Origin: Clostridium sp.
Lineage (GTDB): Bacteria > Bacillota > Clostridia > Clostridiales > Clostridiaceae
Length of the DNA: 64,000 bases
Direction: 5' to 3'
NCBI RefSeq assembly: GCF_017888565.1
Contig: NZ_JAGHFX010000094.1
Coordinates: 82,605 to 146,604 of the forward strand
Position 1 is the stretch's first letter. Each line of letters starts with the position of its first letter. The notes below the pieces were generated by a model. The model did not search any database. It was not told where the DNA came from and saw only the letters and a list, made by a program, of their open reading frames with translations. The position numbers and the translations under genes were made by a program. Positions 55,396-64,000 of the stretch are shown in pieces.

Positions 55396-56250
55396 TTGAA
55401 TTATTTTGAACATGCAAGAGTATTAACTCAAGCACTTCCATATATACAATCATTATCAGGAAAAATAGTAGTAATTAAATATGGTGGAAATGCTATGACT
55501 AGTACTGAACTAAGAAGAAGCGTTGCAACTGATATAGTATTATTGCAATGTGTAGGAATAAAGCCTGTTATAGTACATGGAGGTGGCCCTCATATATCAG
55601 AATTTCTAAACAAAATAGGTGAAGAAAGTAAATTTATAGATGGGCTTCGTTATACAGATGATAAAACTATAGATATAGTTAAAATGATCCTAGGAGGTAA
55701 AGTAAATAAAGACATAGTAAGCTTAATAGAAAGTGCTGGTGGAAAAGCTATTGGTTTATGTGGTATGGATGCTTCTTTTATAAAAGCAAAGAAACTAGAG
55801 AAGTCAATTGATTTAGGTTATGTAGGAGAAATAATATCTATTGATACGACTGTATTAACTACTTTACTATCATCAGGATACATTCCTGTCATAGGATCAG
55901 TTGCAACAAGTGAAGATTGTACTCAAACTTACAATATAAACGCAGATACCTGTGCATCCAAAATAGCCTCTGCACTAAAAGCTGAAAAATTAATACTTCT
56001 TACAAATGTTCCTGGATTAATGTTAAATCCAAATGATGAAGCTACTTTAATATCCTCCCTAAGACCACATGAAATAAAAAAGCTACAAATGGATGGAATA
56101 ATAAAAAATGGAATGATTCCTAAAATAGATTGTTGTGTAGAAGCCATAAGAATGGGAGTTAAAAAATCACATATAATAGATGGTACACTTCCCCACTCAA
56201 TACTTCTAGAACTACTTTCAAAAGATGGAATAGGAACGATGATATATTAA
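55396..56250 (+). CDS. argB: acetylglutamate kinase
   Basis: The 284-residue protein has the amino-acid-kinase start VVIKYGGNAMTS, VIVHGGGPHIS, and the C-terminal NGMIPKIDCCVEAI. It phosphorylates N-acetylglutamate and is the usual arginine-feedback point. The start is TTG at 55396, eleven bases after GGAGG. Confidence 0.96.
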   Translation: MNYFEHARVLTQALPYIQSLSGKIVVIKYGGNAMTSTELRRSVATDIVLLQCVGIKPVIVHGGGPHISEFLNKIGEESKFIDGLRYTDDKTIDIVKMILGGKVNKDIVSLIESAGGKAIGLCGMDASFIKAKKLEKSIDLGYVGEIISIDTTVLTTLLSSGYIPVIGSVATSEDCTQTYNINADTCASKIASALKAEKLILLTNVPGLMLNPNDEATLISSLRPHEIKKLQMDGIIKNGMIPKIDCCVEAIRMGVKKSHIIDGTLPHSILLELLSKDGIGTMIY

Positions 56251-56373
56251 CAATGTATAATGGACAATTGATAATGCATAATTAATGTATAAACTCTACG
56301 AGTTTATGAAATATATTTTTAATTCAGCTTTACTAAATTATTTCATTAATTATCAATTGTGAATTATCCATTG
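56251..56373. repeat. inverted-repeat element inside the arginine operon (type E)
   Basis: The left end CAATGTATAATGGACAATTG and the right end CAATTGTGAATTATCCATTG are inverted copies with a few changes; a small inner hairpin (ATAAACTCTACGAGTTTAT) lies between. Single arms of the same repeat occur near 6913-6940 and 8579-8635. Confidence 0.75.
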
Positions 56374-56398
56374 TGAATTTTTATATGGGGGTTTTTAT

Positions 56399-57559
56399 AT
56401 GTCTAATAATTTATCTTTAATGTCAACTTACTCTTATCTACCTGTGAACTTAGTTAAGGGGAATGGTTGTATCCTATATGATGATATTGGAAATGAGTAT
56501 ATCGATTTTACAAGTGGTATTGGGGTAAATAGCCTCGGTTATGGTAATTCTGAATGGAGCAAAGCTATATTTAATACTGCCTGTACTTTGCAGCACATAT
56601 CAAATATTTTTCTTAATGAAAATACTTTAAAATTGGCAAATAAAATAACTAAACTTTCAAAAATGAGTAAAGCTTTCTTTTGCAATTCCGGTGCCGAAGC
56701 TAATGAAGGTGCTATAAAACTTGCTAGAAAGTATAGTTTTGATAAATATGGAGCTAATAGAAATAAAATTCTTACATTAAAGCAATCCTTTCACGGTAGA
56801 ACTTTAGCAACTTTAACAGCAACTGGACAAGATAAATTTCATAACTACTTCTTCCCTTTCCCTGATGGATTTGATTACTTTAAAGCAAATGATATAGATG
56901 ATTTCAATGATAAACTATCTAATGATGTTTGTGCTGTTATGATGGAAGCAATTCAAGGTGAAGGTGGAGTTTATCCTTTAAATTATAAATTTGTCAAAGA
57001 AGTTTATAAAATATGTAAAGAAAAAGATATTCTTTTAATATTTGATGAAGTTCAATGTGGAATAGGCCGAACTGGAAAACTATTTGGCTATCAACACTTT
57101 GATATAACTCCAGATATAGTCACTATAGCCAAGGGGTTAGGTGCTGGTTTGCCTATAGGTAGTTTTTTATGTAATGAAAATTTATCAAACGTTTTTAAAC
57201 CTGGTGATCATGGTACAACCTTTGGTGGAAATCCAGTAGCTTGTTCTGGCGCTTTAGTTGTATTAAACACTATTTGCACTGATTCTAAATTAAAAGAAAT
57301 AGCTGAAAATGGTGAGTATCTAATATCCTTGCTTAAAAATATAGATTCAAATCTAATAAAAGAAGTAAGAGGAAAAGGACTAATAGTTGGATTAGAACTA
57401 AGTATCCCTTCTTCCGAAATACAACAAAAAGCACTAGAAAGAGGACTTTTACTATTAACAGCTGGACCAAATGTAGTTAGACTACTACCGCCATTGATAA
57501 TATCTAAAGAAGAAATAAAAAAAGGAATAGATATATTAAATGAAACAATTAAAGAATGA
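56399..57559 (+). CDS. argD: acetylornithine aminotransferase
   Basis: The 386-residue class III PLP enzyme has FDEVQCGIGRTG and the Schiff-base Lys in TIAKGLGAGLPIG, and NSGAEANEGAIKLARK. It makes N-acetylornithine. It is separated from argB by the type E repeat; GGGGG precedes ATG. Confidence 0.95.
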   Translation: MSNNLSLMSTYSYLPVNLVKGNGCILYDDIGNEYIDFTSGIGVNSLGYGNSEWSKAIFNTACTLQHISNIFLNENTLKLANKITKLSKMSKAFFCNSGAEANEGAIKLARKYSFDKYGANRNKILTLKQSFHGRTLATLTATGQDKFHNYFFPFPDGFDYFKANDIDDFNDKLSNDVCAVMMEAIQGEGGVYPLNYKFVKEVYKICKEKDILLIFDEVQCGIGRTGKLFGYQHFDITPDIVTIAKGLGAGLPIGSFLCNENLSNVFKPGDHGTTFGGNPVACSGALVVLNTICTDSKLKEIAENGEYLISLLKNIDSNLIKEVRGKGLIVGLELSIPSSEIQQKALERGLLLLTAGPNVVRLLPPLIISKEEIKKGIDILNETIKE

Positions 57560-57614
57560 AAAAATGAAAATTATTTAATTATTTAATTTTTCTCATTTTA
57601 AATAGGGGGTTTTT

Positions 57615-58535
57615 ATGAATAAGGATTTATTAAAAATGGAGGATTTATCTAAAGATGAAATTCTTGATATTTTGAATCTTGGGGATCAATTAAAATATGA
57701 ATTAAAGCATGGTATTAAACATCATCATCTTGAAGGGAAAACTCTTGGTATGATTTTTGAAAAATCCTCCACTAGGACAAGAGTTTCTTTTGAAGCTGGT
57801 ATGTATCAACTTGGGGGATACCCATTATTTTTAAGCTCAAATGATTTACAAATAGGTCGTGGAGAGCCTGTTCAAGATACTGCTAGAGTATTGTCTAGAT
57901 ATATAAATGGAATAATGATAAGGACATTTTCTCAAGATGAAGTAAAGAGCCTTGCTGAATCTTCTAGTATTCCAATAATAAATGGACTTACTGATGATGA
58001 ACATCCTTGCCAAGTTTTAGCTGATTTAATGACTATTAGAGAAAATAAAAATATTTTAGATGGCTTAAAAGTATCTTATATAGGCGATGGTAATAATATG
58101 GCGCAATCACTTATAGTCGGTTGCTTGACTGTTGGGATGAATATTTCACTTGCCATTCCTAAAAATTATATGGTCAATGACTACTATATAGAAAAAGGAA
58201 AAGAACTCGCAAGAAATGGTGATTTAACCTTCTCTATAGTTAATAACCCTGAAGAAGCCATTAAGGATGCAGATGTAGTCATAACTGATGTATGGGCAAG
58301 CATGGGGAAAGAAAATGAAGTTAATGAAAGACTAACCGCTTTTACTGGTTATCAAGTTAACTCTAAGCTTATGTCTCTTGCTAAAGATAATGCTATAGTC
58401 CTTCACTGCTTACCTGCTCATAGAGAAGAGGAAATAACTGAAGAAATACTTGAAAAGCATGCAGATACAATTTTTGAAGAAGCTGAAAATAGACTTCATG
58501 TTCAAAAAGCCATTTTAGTTAAATTAATGAAATAA
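57615..58535 (+). CDS. argF: ornithine carbamoyltransferase
   Basis: The 306-residue protein has the carbamoyl-phosphate motif EKSSTRTRVSFE, DEHPCQ and HCLPAHR. It forms citrulline from ornithine and carbamoyl phosphate. Last gene of the operon, followed by a terminator. Carbamoyl-phosphate synthase is not in the window. Confidence 0.97.
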   Translation: MNKDLLKMEDLSKDEILDILNLGDQLKYELKHGIKHHHLEGKTLGMIFEKSSTRTRVSFEAGMYQLGGYPLFLSSNDLQIGRGEPVQDTARVLSRYINGIMIRTFSQDEVKSLAESSSIPIINGLTDDEHPCQVLADLMTIRENKNILDGLKVSYIGDGNNMAQSLIVGCLTVGMNISLAIPKNYMVNDYYIEKGKELARNGDLTFSIVNNPEEAIKDADVVITDVWASMGKENEVNERLTAFTGYQVNSKLMSLAKDNAIVLHCLPAHREEEITEEILEKHADTIFEEAENRLHVQKAILVKLMK

Positions 58536-58541
58536 ATTATT

Positions 58542-58586
58542 AAAAGTCTAAGTAACCTTTTGAATGGCCTTAGACTTTTACTTTTA
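58542..58586 (+). terminator. terminator of the arginine operon
   Basis: AAAAGTCTAAG (58542-58552) pairs with CTTAGACTTTT (58569-58579), followed by ACTTTT. Confidence 0.85.
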
Positions 58587-58835
58587 TCATTTCATTCTAA
58601 ATTAACTTTTTATCCAATTAGAATTTAATACTAATTATTTTTTATAAACCGTATTATTAATTAAAATATATTCTAATAAATTCTCACTATATACCATTTA
58701 TTCCATGATACCTCCATAAAACTTGCCAATATTCAATATTTATTGTAGGATATAAACTATCATCAGAATATTATATAGATAATACCATATAATTTAATGT
58801 AGCCTTTGCTTAGTTTTAATTGGAGGTGTATATTT
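58580..58835. other. intergenic region before the 3D-domain gene
   Basis: About 255 bp, AT-rich; contains the promoter region of the downstream gene. I see no conserved cyclic-dinucleotide riboswitch features. Confidence 0.4.
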
Positions 58836-60014
58836 TTGACAAAAAAAACTTTATTATCTGCCAGTATGGTTTTATTATTATTTTTCAATAATAGTAATAT
58901 AGCATTTGCAGAACCAAACTCTTCGGAGACTCAAACTATCCAGGAGAATAAAGTTAAATATGAACAATTAGATGACGAGACTATAGAATTAGACGCTGAG
59001 ATTGGTAAATTAAATATAGAAATAGAAAATTTAAATAATCAATTAGCTAAAAATAATTCTGAAATCGAAGATACTAAAAATGAAATAACTACTATTAACC
59101 ACAAAATTGAAGAAGCAAAGCTAGAAATTGAAGAAACGCAAAAAACTATTGATGGACGTGTTCGTTCCATGTATAAAAGTAATATGGCTACAGATATGAT
59201 TGTTTACTTAGTAACTTCTGAAAATATTTTTGATATGCTTAATAGAGTACAAGCTATGGGTAGAATAATTTCAGTTGATAAACAAATGATTATTGAAATA
59301 AATGAAAAGAAAGAAACTCTTGATAAAAATGCAAAAGAGATTGAAAAGAAGCAATCTGACTTAAAAAAACTTCAAGAATCAATTGAAAATAGCTTAGATG
59401 AAGTAAACAATAAAAAAGAAGAACAACAAAAACTTTTAGATGATTTAAATTCTAGAAAAGATGAAATAATGAATATAATTGAAGCTAATGAAGAGAAATT
59501 AATCTCTCACCCGTTATCAATTATAAACTCAGATTCTGCATCAATTTCTGAAGTTCAGAATGCTGTTAACACATTACAATATATGTTACCTCAACTTAAT
59601 AGTGATTATGTTATAGGATTAGCAAATGATGCAATTGCTTTAGGTAATGAAAAAATTGCTTTAAGTGAAACTCCACCGCCAACTTCCAATTCCTTGGGAG
59701 ATGCCAGTAATAGTAATAATTTAGCGTCTTACTCCATGACTGCTACAGCATACACCGGACATGGCTTCACTGCAACAGGTCTTAAACCAGTACGTGATCC
59801 TAATGGACTAAGTACAGTGGCTGTTGACCCAAATGTTATACCTTTAGGTTCTAAGGTTCATGTTGAAGGCTATGGATATGCTATAGCTTCTGATACAGGT
59901 GGTGCTATTAAAGGTAATAAAATAGACTTATATATGAATTCCGAAGAAGAATGCATCACATTTGGTAGAAGAACAGTTACTGTTACTATAATTGCTTATC
60001 CTGGACAATGGTAA
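58836..60014 (+). CDS. exported coiled-coil protein with C-terminal 3D (DPBB) domain
   Basis: The 392-residue product has a signal peptide (KKTLLSASMVLLLFF, cleavage near NIAFA-EP) and a long coiled coil (about residues 25-215) like the N-terminus of CwlO/PcsB peptidoglycan hydrolases. A linker with PPPTSNSLG follows, then a 3D domain from SMTATAYTGHG to TIIAYPGQW. The three conserved Asp positions (VAVDPNVIP, ASDTGG, KIDLYM) are present. It probably cleaves or binds peptidoglycan outside the cell. The TTG at 58836, eight bases after GGAGG, is chosen over an upstream ATG. Confidence 0.9.
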   Translation: MTKKTLLSASMVLLLFFNNSNIAFAEPNSSETQTIQENKVKYEQLDDETIELDAEIGKLNIEIENLNNQLAKNNSEIEDTKNEITTINHKIEEAKLEIEETQKTIDGRVRSMYKSNMATDMIVYLVTSENIFDMLNRVQAMGRIISVDKQMIIEINEKKETLDKNAKEIEKKQSDLKKLQESIENSLDEVNNKKEEQQKLLDDLNSRKDEIMNIIEANEEKLISHPLSIINSDSASISEVQNAVNTLQYMLPQLNSDYVIGLANDAIALGNEKIALSETPPPTSNSLGDASNSNNLASYSMTATAYTGHGFTATGLKPVRDPNGLSTVAVDPNVIPLGSKVHVEGYGYAIASDTGGAIKGNKIDLYMNSEEECITFGRRTVTVTIIAYPGQW

Positions 60015-60030
60015 GGTTTTGCAAAGCTAA

Positions 60031-60245
60031 AGATGGAAAAAGTGAAAGAGTTAGTGAAATAATTCAACTATGCTTAATTATAAAAATTTAAATATTGACA
60101 AAGAGGACAGTAGATAGATTTGTTTTACATAAATTTATCTACTGTTCATTTTTTATTGGAAATAACTCCTAATAGCTGAAATTTAAGTTTTTCGTTGCAA
60201 ATATCCTGAAATTTTCATTTTTTCCCTCTTAACTTTTCACTAAAT
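60031..60245. repeat. probable decayed type B repeat flanking a terminator
   Basis: The left arm GAAAAAGTGAAAGAGTTAGTG and the right arm TTTTTCCCTCTTAACTTTTCAC are inverted; the centre holds a terminator hairpin (60105-60147) instead of the type B core. Confidence 0.45.
60105..60155 (+). terminator. terminator after the 3D-domain gene
   Basis: GGACAGTAGATAGATTT pairs with AAATTTATCTACTGTTC with two mismatches, followed by ATTTTTTATT. Confidence 0.8.
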
Positions 60246-60263
60246 AAATTGCTTCACAACCTT

Positions 60264-61304
60264 TTATTTTTCTAAATAATTAATAACATGTTTTATTATC
60301 ATATTGATACTTCCATCACCATTTCTTTGTATCTCAAATCTAGTATTATCATGGTAGGCTTCTTCATTTATATATAAATCTATATCTTTATCAATTTTTA
60401 ATCTTACTCGCTTTAGCTTTTTTTCAACCCATTGCTTATCTATAGCAACTTCCTCTTCTAAACCATGACTTTTTACGAATGTTGAAAAATCATTTATAAC
60501 TTGTGGATTCTCTTTAAATAGTTCATTAGAAAGCTCATCTATATTTATAGTATCCTCTTCCTTTAATTTTGCTTTAACAGTAGTCCTTATTCTCTCTGCT
60601 TTATCTGCATCTTCTACTATGTTACTTCTAGTCCAATTTTCAGCTGCTTTTAGGAATGTCTTAGTCATATCTCTTTCACTACTAATTATTGAACATCCTA
60701 AAAAATTGCTTATAAAGTAGTTTGCTCCATATTCTTCTTCATCTTTACTTTTTTTCTGCTTATCTATAACCATTAAATCATATCTTTGATTTTCTCTTAT
60801 AGGTTTAATAAAAGCTGCTTTTTGTATCCTTTGACTACTACCTGGAAGCCCTGCTGATTGTGGAACTATATCTATTCCTATTTTATTTTCTTTAAATCCA
60901 ACTTGGTGAGTAAAATTCTTAACATAGTCCATCTTAAGTATCCCAATCATTGGACCTTGATCTGTAATTAATGAAACTACTATTAAATCACATGAAGGGA
61001 TATTCACATTAGCCTTCATTATTATAAATAATTGTCTTGCGAGTTCCTGTGATAGTCCTATTAAATTATTATCTATACCATTTAGATAATCTTGAACTAC
61101 TTCTTTTACTATATTTCTTTCTGGATTAAACACAGCATATTTTAACTCTTCATCTTTAAAACACTTTTCTATATGTTTATGAAGAAACTTATATGTATCC
61201 TCATTTAGTTCAAGGTTATATTCATTTAAGACTGGTTCATCCCCATTAGAATCAACAATATGTATAACAGCCTCTTGTATATTTATATCATTTATATATT
61301 CCAT
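60264..61304 (-). CDS. nucleoid-associated protein, NdpA/YejK-like
   Basis: The 346-residue protein matches the YejK/NdpA fold: it starts MEYINDINIQEAVIHIVD and contains LARQLFIIMKAN, DLIVVSLI and YFISNFLGCS. It probably binds DNA; the role is unproven. It follows the HAD gene by 11 bp and is cotranscribed. Confidence 0.88.
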   Translation of the reverse strand: MEYINDINIQEAVIHIVDSNGDEPVLNEYNLELNEDTYKFLHKHIEKCFKDEELKYAVFNPERNIVKEVVQDYLNGIDNNLIGLSQELARQLFIIMKANVNIPSCDLIVVSLITDQGPMIGILKMDYVKNFTHQVGFKENKIGIDIVPQSAGLPGSSQRIQKAAFIKPIRENQRYDLMVIDKQKKSKDEEEYGANYFISNFLGCSIISSERDMTKTFLKAAENWTRSNIVEDADKAERIRTTVKAKLKEEDTINIDELSNELFKENPQVINDFSTFVKSHGLEEEVAIDKQWVEKKLKRVRLKIDKDIDLYINEEAYHDNTRFEIQRNGDGSINMIIKHVINYLEK

Positions 61305-61315
61305 TAGTGCACCAC

Positions 61316-61972
61316 CTATAATGTTTCAATTAAGTTTATTACTTCTTCTAAATTATTTAGCTTTTTAAATGCTAACCTTTTTATATCATCACTAGGCTCT
61401 TTTAAATCTGGTATGATAACTGGAATCATTCTTGCCCTACTTGCAGCTATAGTTCCAGCTTCTGAATCTTCTAATACCATACACTTATTTGCAGGTATAT
61501 CTAGTTTTTCTGCAACTTTTAAAAATACTTCTGGATCTGGTTTTGATTTTTTAACTTCATCTCCACATAATATATAGTCATAGTAATCATATATATTAGC
61601 ATCCTTTAAAATCTTGTAAGCAACTTCTCTATTTGAAGATGTAGCAACTGCTTTTTTTATATTTTTATCACTTAGATACTTTAATAACTCTTCTATACCT
61701 TTCTTTTTTTCTACTTCCCCATTCATTATTTTAGATAAATAAATATTATTTCTTTCCATTATATAATTATCAACATTTATTTTATTTTCAAACTCATTAT
61801 GTAAAGTATTTCTAACACTTTCATGATTAGTTCCAAGTAATTTATACAATAAATTCAAATCAAAATCTATATTAAATTTCTTTGCTGCTTCTTTCCATGA
61901 CTCATAAGAAAGTCTTTCCGTATCAAATATTAACCCATCCATATCAAATATTACTAGCTTTAATTTTTCCAT
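61316..61972 (-). CDS. HAD superfamily hydrolase, beta-phosphoglucomutase-like
   Basis: The 218-residue protein has all four HAD motifs: FDMDGLIFDTE (nucleophile Asp), VATSSNREVA, KSKPDPEVF and LEDSEAG. The cap is of the C1 helical type. It hydrolyses or moves phosphate on a sugar phosphate or similar; substrate unknown. GGAGGAAAAGT precedes ATG. Confidence 0.92.
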   Translation of the reverse strand: MEKLKLVIFDMDGLIFDTERLSYESWKEAAKKFNIDFDLNLLYKLLGTNHESVRNTLHNEFENKINVDNYIMERNNIYLSKIMNGEVEKKKGIEELLKYLSDKNIKKAVATSSNREVAYKILKDANIYDYYDYILCGDEVKKSKPDPEVFLKVAEKLDIPANKCMVLEDSEAGTIAASRARMIPVIIPDLKEPSDDIKRLAFKKLNNLEEVINLIETL

Positions 61973-62086
61973 TACACTTTTCCTCCAGTCATTTCTTCAT
62001 TATATATTCTATAATAAAATCTATCAATTTTTAACCTTTTATTTAACTTATATTTTTTTATTAACTTATATCTATCTATTAAAAAA

Positions 62087-62130
62087 GGATTTATATCCTT
62101 TAAGCTTAATCTCAAAAAGAATATAAATCC
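62087..62130 (-). terminator. terminator after the sortase-anchored protein gene
   Basis: GGATTTATAT (62087-62096) pairs with ATATAAATCC (62121-62130). In minus sense it is followed by TTTTTTAATAG. Confidence 0.8.
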
Positions 62131-62147
62131 AATTTTTTATATTTAAT

Positions 62148-64000
62148 TTATCTTTTACTTATACTTGAGTTTTCTTTTTTTTTTAATACAAATATACCAG
62201 CTGCTATGATTAATATTCCGATAGCACCTAATACTATAGGTGAATTTCCACCTGTACTTGGTAAATTAGAATTACCTTTTCCAGATTCGCTACCATTATT
62301 TACATTGCCATTATTGTTATCCCCGTTATTGGTATTATTACCATTTGTAGTTGTATCTTCTTGATCTTTATCATCTTCTTCATTACCATTTTCAGCCCCA
62401 TTTCCATTGTTTCCTGGGTGTGATCCCTTTAACTCAAGGCCTTCTATTGCATCACTTAAAGCTTTTACAGCATCATTTACAATACCTTGTTCTGTAGCTG
62501 CTATATTGTTATTCAACATAACATCCTTAGCATCACTTAAAGCTTTATTTAGAGTATCTAAACTTTCGCTAGTGTACTTACTTTCATCTATAGCTTCTGC
62601 TTTCTTTATTAATGATTCAAGATCACTCTTATCTGCAGCTTCTATTAAAGCCTTTACTGCATTGCTTAATCTTTCTAAAGCATTGTTAACTTCTTCTTGA
62701 GTAGCTTCTTGATTTTCTTTTACTAACTTAGCTGCTTCTATTGCTGATACCAACTCTAATTTACTATTTTCAGTATATAAATTCAAGTTAATTTTTTCAG
62801 ATTCAATAATAGTCTTACATAATTCACCCTTATCTGCTTTTAACTCTAAATTCATCATTGAATTATATAATGCTTCATAAAGCTTATATACATCTATTTC
62901 AGCTGGTTCTTCTGTACCTAAAATATCTTTAGCTGCCTTTAAAGCATTTTTGAATTCTTCTTGTCCCTTACTTAAGAATCTATCTAGATTAATAGCTTCA
63001 GCCATATTTACTAAATCAGATAAATTATTCTTATCTCCTACTGGAATACCTATTTTCTTATATTCAACTAAAATATCATTATATGCCTTTGCTATATCTT
63101 TAATACTTGCATCTTTATTTGCATATACAGCTTTTGCTGATTCCAGTGCTTTATTAAATGAAATTTTAATTTCTTCTTCTATATCTTCTAATATTCCTTC
63201 TTCAACTTTAGTATTAGCAGCTTCTATTGCCTTATTTAGATTAGTTTTATCTAATTTTACTAAACCTTCTTTAGCTGTTAATAATTCTTCTGTTGCTAAA
63301 GTTAACTCTTCTCTATTAGCTTCACTACCTTTTTCAGCTATCTTAATAGCATTTTCATAAACTTCATTAAACTTGCTCCAAGAACTAGTTTGATAATGTA
63401 TATGTTCTGCTATATCTTGTCCTTTATCAACTATTTCATTTGATTCATTAATAAGAGCCTTTAATGCTTCTAATTCCGTACTGTAATCTGGTAATTCTAT
63501 AGGATTAGCTCCAATAGCTACTAATCTTTCATTAAATTTAATTATTTCTTTTCTATTATTTTCAACATCTAATCTTCTAACTGCTTCTTCAGCATAATCT
63601 AAATTTAAATCTGTTGGTCTTTCTTCAGCTCTTGTAATAACTATATCAATCTTTGAATAAACAGATTTTAATACAGATTCTCCCAAATAGCTTGTAGGAT
63701 TATATAATTTTAAGTTTTCAGACGCCATTTGTGCAAGATTAGCATCTACTGCATCATCATTATCATGTGCTATAGATTCATAAACAAGAGTTGGTATTGT
63801 ACCAAGTGTTGCTGTAGTAAATTTATTTCCTACAAAAGTATTTGCATTTATAGTATTATCTATGACTGGTGAGTTAATTTTGTTAGTTAATAAAACAACT
63901 ACTAAATTACTTTCTGGATCTATAACAGTTAAAGTACCTGTCCATCCTTGGTGTCCAAATGTATTACTAGATGACTGTGTACCAAAGTACCATACTCTAC
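62148..64000 (-). CDS. sortase-anchored beta-lactamase-fold protein with FIVAR modules, N-terminus outside window
   Basis: The frame stays open to the right edge, so the ATG at 63728 is internal. The first visible 90 residues (FGHQGWTGT, DPESNLVVVLLTNKIN) are the end of a class-C-like beta-lactamase/serine hydrolase domain. Then come about five FIVAR helical modules of 70-80 residues (ALKALI, ATEELL; NKALEAAK; LNKALSDAKDV). An Asn/Gly/Glu spacer, LPSTG, a hydrophobic helix and KKKENSSISKR form a sortase signal. The catalytic SxxK is outside the window. A wall-anchored esterase or peptidase is likely. Confidence 0.9.
   Translation of the reverse strand, partial: RVWYFGTQSSSNTFGHQGWTGTLTVIDPESNLVVVLLTNKINSPVIDNTINANTFVGNKFTTATLGTIPTLVYESIAHDNDDAVDANLAQMASENLKLYNPTSYLGESVLKSVYSKIDIVITRAEERPTDLNLDYAEEAVRRLDVENNRKEIIKFNERLVAIGANPIELPDYSTELEALKALINESNEIVDKGQDIAEHIHYQTSSWSKFNEVYENAIKIAEKGSEANREELTLATEELLTAKEGLVKLDKTNLNKAIEAANTKVEEGILEDIEEEIKISFNKALESAKAVYANKDASIKDIAKAYNDILVEYKKIGIPVGDKNNLSDLVNMAEAINLDRFLSKGQEEFKNALKAAKDILGTEEPAEIDVYKLYEALYNSMMNLELKADKGELCKTIIESEKINLNLYTENSKLELVSAIEAAKLVKENQEATQEEVNNALERLSNAVKALIEAADKSDLESLIKKAEAIDESKYTSESLDTLNKALSDAKDVMLNNNIAATEQGIVNDAVKALSDAIEGLELKGSHPGNNGNGAENGNEEDDKDQEDTTTNGNNTNNGDNNNGNVNNGSESGKGNSNLPSTGGNSPIVLGAIGILIIAAGIFVLKKKENSSISKR

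Noticed and set aside
62407..63360. Two plus-strand frames opposite the FIVAR-region gene
   Set aside because: Antisense artefacts of the Ala/Leu/Glu-rich helical repeats.

Overview
The window is very AT-rich chromosomal DNA with A/T-ending codons, strong GGAGG-type ribosome binding sites and several TTG starts. Gene content (PrkA/YhbH, MetPS, Agr-type quorum sensing, DUF1540, DUF421/DUF4363, selenium-cofactor genes, sdaAA/sdaAB) points to a spore-forming Clostridium sensu stricto or a close relative. This is inferred from gene families; no rRNA is present to confirm it. I see no prophage, transposase, rRNA operon or CRISPR array.

Layout. 1-3000 (minus): prkA-yhbH, the latter cut by the left edge. 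3240-3560: a 41-residue microprotein gene with a near-consensus promoter. 3614-6190 (minus): self-contained GntR/ABC transporter operon with an operator over its promoter. 6300-8700: hairpins, a GNAT gene without a normal start codon, and a Pro/Gly-rich protein of unknown role. 8714-10333: the sodium-coupled transporter MetP with its 36-residue partner MetS. 10.7-19.2 kb: 2H phosphodiesterase, DUF488, SWIM-SNF2 helicase, small exported and membrane proteins, flavodoxin, MFS transporter. 19.3-22.9 kb (minus): agrB, an unannotated agrD-like peptide gene and two AgrC-like kinases, without a response regulator. 23-25.6 kb: recQ and a helical protein. 25.9-33.6 kb (minus): one ribose operon, rbsK-D-A-C-B-R, ending in a split transketolase, with promoter and paired LacI-type operators at 33532-33591. 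33.7 kb: initiator tRNA, then a ThiM-like gene and a Nudix gene. 35.9-41.3 kb (minus): selenium/molybdenum-cofactor genes (selD, yqeC, yqeB, an xdhC remnant, mogA-like, moeA-like, yedF). 41.5-46.3 kb: MscS channel, DUF1540 protein, azoreductase with divergent HxlR regulator, serine dehydratase. 47-50 kb: nucleoside kinase, DUF421-DUF4363. 50.4-58.6 kb (plus): complete arginine operon argG-H-C-J-B-D-F. 58.8-64 kb: coiled-coil 3D-domain exoprotein, NdpA-like protein, HAD phosphatase, and the C-terminal part of a sortase-anchored beta-lactamase-fold protein with FIVAR modules.

The most unusual items are: (1) an Agr locus whose peptide precursor has Ser where the ring-forming Cys is expected; (2) a family of non-coding intergenic elements, in which an approximately 200-bp unit with inverted ends (perfect 15 bp in one copy) follows a second inverted-repeat unit at three separate loci; (3) a selenium-cofactor cluster with a decayed xdhC. 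Several genes are too short for routine calling and were read directly: microprotein 3309-3434, metS, the agrD-like gene, the DUF1540 gene and the xdhC remnant.
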